Of a stretch of 64,000 nt of DNA, positions 57,370 through 64,000 are shown piece by piece. The stretch is taken from the NCBI GenBank assembly GCA_963556695.1, contig CAUWAG010000019.1, positions 62,001 to 126,000 of the forward strand, read 5' to 3'. A model generated the notes under the pieces. The model was not told where the DNA came from, did no database searches, and was given only the letters and a program-made list of their open reading frames with translations. Source of the DNA: Anthostomella pinea (lineage: Eukaryota; Ascomycota; Sordariomycetes; Xylariales; Xylariaceae). Numbering within the stretch: position 1 is the first letter of the stretch; every line of letters begins with the position of its first letter. Made by a program: the position numbers and the translations under genes.

Positions 57370-57382
57370 CCAGTCTGGTGCC
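57370..57382. repeat. Target-site duplication of the LINE, right copy
   Basis: An identical 13-bp copy follows the A-rich 3' end of the LINE (AAATACAAAACAAACAAAAC). The flanking bases differ, so the duplication is 13 bp. Confidence 0.85.
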
Positions 57383-57657
57383 GCCGCAAAGTTAAAGTCG
57401 ACCAGATTGCCTCCTTTGAAGTCAATCCATCGGTTCAAGGCACCTAAGGCTTCGAAGCTGATGTCTTGCTGGTCAAGTGCTGGACAATCGTGGATAACAT
57501 CGGGCTCTGCGATGCCTTCTCTCTGCATGAGATCTTGTAAAACACTGAGCATGTGTTCTTTAACGACTTCCGATTCGTGTGCTTCTTGAAGCTGTGCATC
57601 GCACTGCATGGTGATATGTGCTTCGTCTTGTGAATTAGACATGGTCGTGGTCGTCAA

Positions 57658-58313
57658 TGCCCTGTTACCGAGATGGTTGGATGTTCGTGGGACGTTTAAC
57701 TCTCATGGCTGCGAAGAGATCGTTGATACCCTGGGTCAAAGATTCTAGAACGAAGGAGAATACCGGTTGGCCCAATTTTAGTTGGTAGCACGAGGAAGAG
57801 GTGTTGAATGTGGTTGGATGTAGATGTTCATGTTGGTGTTCTACAGCGGGTCTGGTGACATTAAGCGAACCGCTTCCGCACCAACGTCTGTGTTAGTGCT
57901 CCACGTTTCTTTGTCCACATCGCGAAGGTGTGGTGCACCGTTTCATACGGCGCGATTGCGAACAATGAGAATTCCTGTTGCTGCATCACCCTCGCATTTT
58001 TTATATGACGGATATGGGTCACCAGCCCGTTGGCTCGCTTTTCTTGAGTGATCATTCGTTCGAGTCCAAGCTGTTGGGTATCAGACAATTCTTTCGTGCG
58101 ACAAGACCCGACACCGTTGGTCTTGCGACAGTATGTTGGGTATGTTCGTGCTGCTTGATAGGGCACATGAACAAGAGGGGACGGGTCCTCCAACTTCATC
58201 TGGTCTACAAATAGTACGGCCCTGCCGTTCATGTCCTGCTCTTCATCTCTCGAACCGCAGAACGACCTGTCGATCCACCGACTATCAAGCCGAGAACCCT
58301 TTCGATATATTCA
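57658..58313. other. Shared upstream region of two divergent related genes
   Basis: It lies head-to-head between the split gene and its relative. Frames here have no domain features; promoters for both genes are expected. Confidence 0.45.
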
Positions 58314-59112
58314 ATGGCGTCCAAAAATGCCGCATCCATGCCGCAGCAGAAAGGCCCGTCTGCTCGTGGCCCGACTGAAGTCGGCAAAGCACAACTGCTA
58401 GAAGTCCTGGACTCTTTTATGCATGAACACTGCATTGCGAAATCTTAAACCACTCGACGAGCCACTGACTCCTGACCACAGAATCCCTCCTAGAGCCTTT
58501 GATGCCATTCAACGTTGGATGGACGTGAAGGGAAGAAACATGCTTGATCTACGGTCCCCAGCGACAGACTGCATGAATGGACTTGCGAGTTATATGTACA
58601 ACGAGATGTCCGCCGCTAAAAACATACACCTTGTTTTCTGCAAGAATCCTTCAACATGTTACGGTGACGACAAAGAAGAGCTGCATGTACTCGTCCCTCT
58701 GATGTACCAAATGCTCGAGGCTCTGCCCAGATACAGCTGTTCGAAAGGTCCTCAGATCAAAGAGGAAATAAGCAAGCTGGCCGACACGGATCAGGCGAAA
58801 CGATTCCATGCCGCACTGGAAATCATCGGCTATCTCGACTGGGAAACCGACTCTAGCACAGCATTTTATATCGACCGTTTCGGAACCTTTGCGGATGAGG
58901 ATGTAGCGAGGGTGATTGCCGTTCTTCTACGGACTGGGAAAAAGAGCAGGCATAGGAAAAAGAACATGGTCTGGTACAGCAACTACTTTCCACATCCCAA
59001 CTCATGTGCCTACACGGAGCTGCACGGCGAAGGGAAAAGAGCCTGGGAACATCTCTTCTATTTCGGCCTCTATTCATCCGGTGTGGAAGACCCAGGTAGA
59101 CGAGTTGTGTGA
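58314..59112 (+). pseudogene. Relative of the split accessory gene, with a frameshift
   Basis: ATG 58314 starts MASKNAASMPQQKG and continues to AQLLEVLDSFMHEHCIAK, then a one-base gain near 58440 moves the frame to that of 58423-59112 (LKPLDEPLTPDHRIPPRAFD). The order of blocks matches the split gene: LLEVLDSFM vs LSVLQDLMQ, AIQRWMDVKGRNMLDL vs ALNRWIDFKGGNLVDF, LVFCKNPSTC vs AFFCKSPQAS, PLMYQMLEALP vs RLILQMFRALP, and FYIDRFGTFADEDVARVI vs LFVDYDLYNLSLDLSAKI. The two are therefore divergently placed relatives. The function is unknown. The frame ends after a possible GTAGAC donor, so more exons may exist. Confidence 0.5.
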
Positions 59113-60056
59113 GATTTCAAACCGTTCTAGATTTAAAGGGAAGAGAAGAGAAGAAGATCTCTGGGGGAGAAGCCCCCATCTATGTGTACAGGTGTGCCAT
59201 CAGGGTGACCAGATAATCATATGATAATGACGCCATCTGAATGTCCGGAAAGTATAAGCCCATTAGCGCATTCAGCCCCGAAAGCTTAAGCCTCGTATGA
59301 TATCCAACAAGTTGACTAGCTGCAGATGAGATCTACAAAAGAACCTCAACTCGTCACATGGGGGAACTCCCCAGGTGCCAGAGTGGGGGTTCTGAATCTC
59401 ATGCAGAAAATCGGTCATCTGTGTAAGACGGGGCAATGGGAATAGACTCTGGCGGCGGGCAGGCTCTGACAGGACTGGAATCGGCGGAGAACTAGGTATT
59501 AATGTTCACCACTCTCTTTAATAGATATATTCCCTTCATTAAGCGTCCTTCGCCGCTCATGGCTTGGCGCTCTGCTCCAGCCTCTGGTGCTGTACTTCTC
59601 TCCCAGGGGGACATCGTTATGCAACGTGGACGTTCCTTCAATTGTCTGTTAGCCATCGAGTGTGACGGCAAGGCCTTAAAGCTGGACTTATTACTGCTGT
59701 GATCTACATAGGTACCCACGCATGTCTTTTTAATGAGGCGGGTACAGTGATTACCCCTATCCCGCATGTGTCTCGTAACCTTAATTCATTCACGTTATCT
59801 TGGATGAAGACGGTGGCGACGACGAAAGCGATGATGTTCGTAATAATATTTAGTGTTAACTCCTTTTGAGCTAGTAGCATCTGTCCGAAGGGCGCGTCAT
59901 GACTACGTAATGATCGGCAAATCTTAGATCTGTCGAAGTGCAGGGTTAGCACAGGGCATATAAGCATAAACATGTTTACGACGGTCGAAAAGCACCACAA
60001 TAACAACCATCCTGCCAACATAGACTTACGGCGAAGCTTGCAGAGGTCAATAAAAG
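59113..60056. other. Intergenic region upstream of the arylsulfotransferase gene
   Basis: A minus-strand frame at 60021-59704 has two hydrophobic segments (VVNMFMLICPVLTLHF and NIITNIIAFVVATVFI) and could be a remnant of a membrane-protein gene. No domain or splice support was found, so no gene is claimed. Confidence 0.4.
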
Positions 60057-61708
60057 ATGCGTCCGCTTCGCCCCTTCGTACCTCTAATCCTTGCGACTCT
60101 CACGGTCGCCGCAGTACCGGCCAACTCCACTGGTGATGCATCATGGCCATATCAAACATACAAGTCGGTCAACTTCACGCCACCATACTTGGAGATATCT
60201 CACCGAGCGAAGCTATCGGAAGGTTACCTCTTCTTTGCACCCGATGGAGCCACGGAGTATGAGCTGGCCCCTCTGATCATGGACATGGACGGCGAGCTCG
60301 TCTGGAACGGCCCAGGTGAGCACGCCTTCAACTTCGGGGTGCAAACATATCATGGCGAGCAAGTCCTTGTCTGGTGGAATGGCAGCCTCTATCCGGAACC
60401 GATTGGAAGAGGCAATGGCGCGGTGTATATGTACAACAGGCACTATGAGCAGATTCACAGGACGACACTGGCCGGCAATTTCCTTGAGCAGGTAGTCAAC
60501 GCCACATTTCCGAGTAACATTGACCTCCATGAAATGTAAGTACTGATGAGCACTATCCAAATCGAAAGCACGCTGCTAAAACTTGTCGTTTCGGCAGCTT
60601 TATTACGAATAATGGGACGATGCTCGTCACAGCCAACAATGTGACTCAGGCGGACATTTCGTCCGTTGGCGGTCCCGAAAACGGGTGGGTAGTCGCCGCA
60701 CTGATATACGAGATCGACATTGCGATCAACAAGGTACTGTTTTCGTGGAACAGCCTCGACCACCTGGATCAGTTACCTTTCACAGCCTCGGTCTATCCAG
60801 TTGGGAGTGAGGGGCTCACAGGAGCCTCTCAGAGCCAAGCTTGGGGCTACTTCCATATCAATGCCGTCTCGCCATACGATGGCGGCTATCTCATCAGCTC
60901 TCGATTCCTCTGCAGTGCCATCGCTATTGCTGCTGATGGCACGGTCAAATGGCGCCTGCAAGGACGAGACGGAGGAGACTTCACGCTCGGCAACGGGACG
61001 GACTTCTGCTACCAGCATGACATTCGCGCGATCCCCGAGCAATCACTTGGCAACACATCATCAATCACTCTTCACATGCATGATAACCACAACTCGCCCA
61101 TCGACAACGGCACCGTCCCGACTTCCGGCAAAAGCCTCTCCGTTGATCTAAGCTCGAAGCAGGTGACGCTGAAGCACCGCTACCTCAATGAGTCAGGCCC
61201 CATTTACACGACCGCCCAGGGTGATTACCAGCCTCTCGCAGACGGCAATGTCTTCATCGGTCATGGCTGGATCCCCGTCCTGGAGGAGTTCTCGCATTCT
61301 GGGGAGATTCTGACCACTATTCAGTTTGGCGCTGCGAAGCCGCGGCCAGGGGGTGGCTTTTTGAGCAACTCGAAGCCCACACTATCGTATAGAGCCTTCA
61401 AGCAGCCTTGGACTGGCTGTCCGAAGACGAAACCGGATGTGGTGGCCGAGACTGCTGCGAACGGCAACGGCACCTCGGTCTACATGAGCTGGAACGGTGC
61501 GACTGAAGTGGAGGCCTGGGAGATCTATGCGGGCAGCAGCGTGGCCGAACTAAGTTGCGTCTCAACAGTGGCGAAATGCGGCTTCGAGACCTCTGCAACA
61601 ATCGACAGAGCGGAATACGTCCAGGCCAAGCCCCAACTCCGTCACCGAGGCCATGGCCACTATGGATGCGAAGCCATCGCATCCGAAGTCATCTCCGTCG
61701 TGGCTTAG
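60057..61708 (+). CDS. Secreted arylsulfotransferase (ASST) family protein
   Basis: Exons 60057-60535 and 60598-61708 join in phase across a 62-nt intron (GTAAGT to CAG) to give 529 residues. A signal peptide (PFVPLILATLTVAAVPANS) precedes a beta-propeller of the arylsulfotransferase type (GYLFFAPDGA, LIMDMDGELVWNG, NGTMLVTANN, GWVVAALIYEIDI, GTVKWRLQGRDGGDFTLGNG, FCYQHDIRAI, ITLHMHDNHNS, ADGNVFIGHGWIPVLEEFS). Bacterial ASST moves sulfate between phenols through a catalytic His; the fungal members are extracellular and their substrates are unknown. Many N-glycosylation sites (NGT, NST, NAT) fit secretion. No GPI or membrane anchor is seen at the end. Confidence 0.88.
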
Positions 61709-62287
61709 GTCTGCGAGCTGGACCAGGTATAAATGTAGCGTTATACGAAGACTTCAAGGGCCATCTGGTGCCAACCCCTATTCAGGTATCAGGACTGGTC
61801 TTCCTGACAGAGCGGCTGCAAGGCGGGCCGATTTTGCCGCCCGGGCTCTGCGCGCGGCGAACGGAAAAACCGCAGACTCAGCAGATGGAAGCATTGGAGC
61901 TTCGGTATGGCCGTCAACATGAACCCCGGCCTTCAAGAGTTTCACTGTGGGATGACCATTGGCTCGAAACAACTCATAAAGTACTTCTCGTGCATGATAG
62001 GTAAGATTCACACTACGAGTACGCTCCTACAAACACCCCAAAAACTGCTTTGGCCTCGAATGTGCCTATATCCTCTGACAACCATTGCATGAACCATCCC
62101 AGCCGGCTCATTTCCCCTAAATCCCATCACCCCAGCCCTCCAATAGCCCTAGGGACGTGCATTGAAGGGAGAATCGATCTTAAACGCGGGATCTCACAGC
62201 ACTCGGTAGCATCGGTATGAGTATCAGCAAATGCGCAACCGCAGTCCATCTGTCTGGCAGTCTTACCGAGGAAGCGCGCTAGCCAAT
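61709..62287. other. Intergenic region between convergent genes
   Basis: It holds the 3' flanks of the arylsulfotransferase gene and the small secreted gene. Nothing further is recognised. Confidence 0.5.
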
Positions 62288-62533
62288 TTAGCCATTGCGA
62301 GCGATGCAGTGAGGAATGCCACCGTCCAGGAAAGTGCATCTAAGACCGGAATCCGCGCAGCTGGCTATGAAGATGTGGTTGTAGTCGACACACTGCAGGA
62401 TGGTCGCCAGGTCCGCGCCACATGTGTATCCGTCCTTTTTGTTGAAACAGAAGTTGACGTCCCGATCTGAGGTTTCCGTGGTGGCCAGACCGCAAGGAAG
62501 CGTGGCCAACGCCAGGAACACTAGGTTCTTCAT
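62288..62533 (-). CDS. Small secreted six-cysteine protein
   Basis: ATG 62533 gives 81 residues. The longer open frame upstream is Pro/Ser-rich and is probably untranslated leader. A signal peptide (MKNLVFLALATLPCGLA) is followed by a mature part of about 64 residues with six cysteines in the order NFC, YTCG, ILQC, ASC, LRC and PHC. The pattern C..GYTCG..ATILQC....C..GIPHC recurs among fungal small secreted proteins that act in the cell wall or as effectors; that is knowledge of similar proteins, not proof of function. It is single-exon with an intact frame. Confidence 0.72.
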   Translation of the reverse strand: MKNLVFLALATLPCGLATTETSDRDVNFCFNKKDGYTCGADLATILQCVDYNHIFIASCADSGLRCTFLDGGIPHCIARNG

Positions 62534-63509
62534 TGTCGAGTGGTGGTGCATTGTTGCGGCTTCGTGGAGTATGTATTGAGTGAGGGTGGGTGGTGACTGT
62601 GGTGATGGTGGTGGTGATGAAGGCTTGGTGGAGTATGTGTGGACGGCGGGCGAAGTGGTGATTTGCAATCTCTGTTGAGGCTGTGGTAGGTTTTCAGTAT
62701 GGGAGATGAACCTCAAATGCAAAGACCGGGGAGCCGGGGTAGGCAATATAAACAAGCCGGATGCTGGCCGTACATCTCGCCATGGTGGTGAATGTTATGC
62801 TCCAAGCAATCATTACCCGAGTTTCAGATTTGCCATATGGCCTTTACAGATCTGTCGTCCAGGCCAGTGAATGAACAACTATCCAATCAAAATTTCCATG
62901 TAATTCAGCGTACTAGCCACGTGCTTGCTGTCGAAACAGCGGTACCACCGCTTTCTTGGTGCGTGTTCAGGGAGGAGCAAAACGCACTCATCCCATCTTT
63001 CCTTGCAAGCATGTGACCTTGGGCAAATAGGAGTAGGCACCGTTTGGCTCGTCAGCGGTGAACTGCTTGACCAAAGCCTCCGAGGGCCTGTAGAGTGGTG
63101 GCCGGAGCATAGAAGTGCAAATGAGTCGAATCTGGATCATAGCATCTGCCGGTGCTCTTGCGAACTGAACACGAGGTCCATCGAGACGCCTAGCTGGCCG
63201 ACCTCCAGCCGTTTGAAGCCGACTCAGTGGGTTGAATTCCCACTTCTTACCACTGAGGCGTCATGAACTTGGGCATTCTAACACTCGTGGTTGAGTCCCT
63301 CGCTCTGGAGGAGCTGGCCAGCCAGTGCTGAATACGCTTGTGGTGCGTTTGCCGCATCGCCCTTGTGTGGCAGCAGGATAGTCCAGGCGCTCCTCCAAGA
63401 TGATCAAGCCCTATCCAACCACACCTCACAAGGGACAAAGCAAAAGATCGTTGACCAACATTGAAGAACATTGAAAATTACGCCGTTGCTGACTATGGAC
63501 CAGCCCGTA
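62534..63509. other. Intergenic region
   Basis: It holds the leader and promoter of the six-cysteine gene and the 3' flank of the glycosyltransferase gene. No gene is recognised. Confidence 0.5.
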
Positions 63510-64000
63510 CTAAGACGGCGTGCCCGACAAGTCGTCGACGAAACCTAGAGTATCTCTATTCGGGTCCATCACCCGCCCATATTCCAACAGCAGCCTCCAA
63601 ACATACAGCATCATGTCTTCCCGCCGCAACACCTTCTGGGCCCAATCATGGCCCTCCTCCGCAATACGCTGCGCCTGCGCATCGTGGCCGCTGAGGAAAT
63701 AGTCCATGACGGCATAGATATCCATGAACGTATTATCGAAGGGCACGAAGTGCAGCCAGGGCACCATGCGGTCGTCGTGCCACTCGGCATAGACGGTCGC
63801 CTTGAGCGGGCAGCTCGTGCTCAAGAGGAACCCCCGCCAGCGCGCCGAGTACGAGTTGCCGTCCACATCGGGGAGGAACTTGGTGTTGTATTGCTCTTGC
63901 ATAGACTTGGACCCCACGAGCGCGAAGAATGGGTCAGTATATGGACAGTCGACCTTAAGGCGGCCCAGCCAGTTGTGCCGCTCGGGCCAGCAGTCGAGGC
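63510..64000 (-). CDS. GT90/CAP10 family glycosyltransferase, C-terminal part (partial)
   Basis: The frame enters from beyond base 64000 and ends at 63510. The visible 163 residues (from CWPERHNWLGRL) match the C-terminus of CAP10-type beta-1,2-xylosyltransferases: YNTKFLPDVDGNSYSARWRG, LLSTSCPLKATVYAEWHDDR, VPWLHFVPFDNTFMDIYAV, IAEEGHDWAQKVLRREDMML and YVWRLLLEYGRVM. In this family the GNSYSxR loop and the xxWHxxRxxPxxHFVP region form the donor site. Such enzymes act in the Golgi on cell-wall or capsule glycans. The N-terminal anchor and first domain lie outside the window. Confidence 0.92.
   Translation of the reverse strand, partial: LDCWPERHNWLGRLKVDCPYTDPFFALVGSKSMQEQYNTKFLPDVDGNSYSARWRGFLLSTSCPLKATVYAEWHDDRMVPWLHFVPFDNTFMDIYAVMDYFLSGHDAQAQRIAEEGHDWAQKVLRREDMMLYVWRLLLEYGRVMDPNRDTLGFVDDLSGTPS

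Larger units (their letters stand above)
54355..57657 (-). pseudogene. Unknown accessory gene split by a LINE insertion
   Basis: The 5' part lies at 57657-57370 and the 3' part at 55129-54355, with a LINE between. At the junction the 13-bp target duplication lets the frame pass in phase from FNFAAAPDW to VASLPLYIYQR. The N-terminus has HMLSVLQDLMQREG and ALNRWIDFKGGNLVD; the rest has ATAFFCKSPQ, SRLILQMFRALPADIC and VVLFVDYDLYNLSLDL. A related gene (58314-59112) shows the same order of blocks. The pattern loosely recalls the part of fungal NACHT-type NTPases after the P-loop, but no Walker A is visible, so no function is assigned. The C-terminus contains repeated WKI/WKV charged units. Confidence 0.6.

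Noticed and set aside
59704..60021. Minus-strand frame with two hydrophobic segments
   Set aside because: No domain, splice or start support; hydrophobic frames of this size occur by chance.
63230..63256. Five-base stem with a seven-base loop resembling a T-arm
   Set aside because: The loop lacks TTCRA and no other tRNA arms are present.

Overview
The window is nuclear DNA of a filamentous ascomycete (Pezizomycotina, probably Sordariomycetes). The evidence is short GT-AG introns (mostly 50-130 nt) in about half of the genes, a class III chitin synthase (a class confined to filamentous fungi), a filamentous-type YVC1 channel with a long tail, small secreted cysteine-rich proteins, and transposons carrying transition mutations. 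No rRNA, tRNA, CRISPR array or bacterial operon was seen. Gene models below come from reading frames plus splice sites read by eye, without transcripts.

Layout. 1-940: 5' part of the pyrimidine gene URA2 (minus). 1817-4119: a decayed pogo/Fot-type DNA transposon followed 44 bp later by a small hAT-like non-autonomous element. 5831-9515: the vacuolar TRP channel YVC1. 10398-10827: a small spliced membrane-protein gene. 12557-14117: a protein with an RNase H1 N-terminal-like domain, a PIP-box-like motif and a chromodomain. 14687-17018: two secreted cysteine-containing proteins. 18430-19307: a broken aminoglycoside-phosphotransferase-like gene. 19988-25319: FIG4 and TTI2, convergent. 25993-26715: an interrupted F-box gene. 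28320-30860: an FLC/TRP-like membrane protein. 32681-34096: a secreted aspartic protease with one stop codon. 34560-36457: a decayed gene and an AT-rich, RIP-like inverted-repeat element.

38136-51558 is a more conserved block: a prenylated ubiquitin-fold protein, UMP1, a soluble twin-ABC ATPase, a PIF1-family helicase with lesions, and the class III chitin synthase. 52878-59112 is accessory DNA: a small membrane-protein gene with a stop, and two divergent related genes of unknown function, one split by a 5'-truncated Tad1-like LINE flanked by a 13-bp target-site duplication. 60057-64000 carries an arylsulfotransferase-family secreted protein, a six-cysteine secreted peptide and the 3' end of a GT90/CAP10 glycosyltransferase.

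How the genes relate. YVC1 (a channel activated by PI(3,5)P2), FIG4 (which acts in PI(3,5)P2 turnover) and an FLC-family protein (calcium and cell-wall homeostasis) lie within 25 kb. Two loci, the chromodomain gene and the PIF1 gene, share the same N-terminal RNase H1-like domain. Several accessory genes carry exactly one or two lesions, which points to recent decay, sequence error or regulated readthrough.
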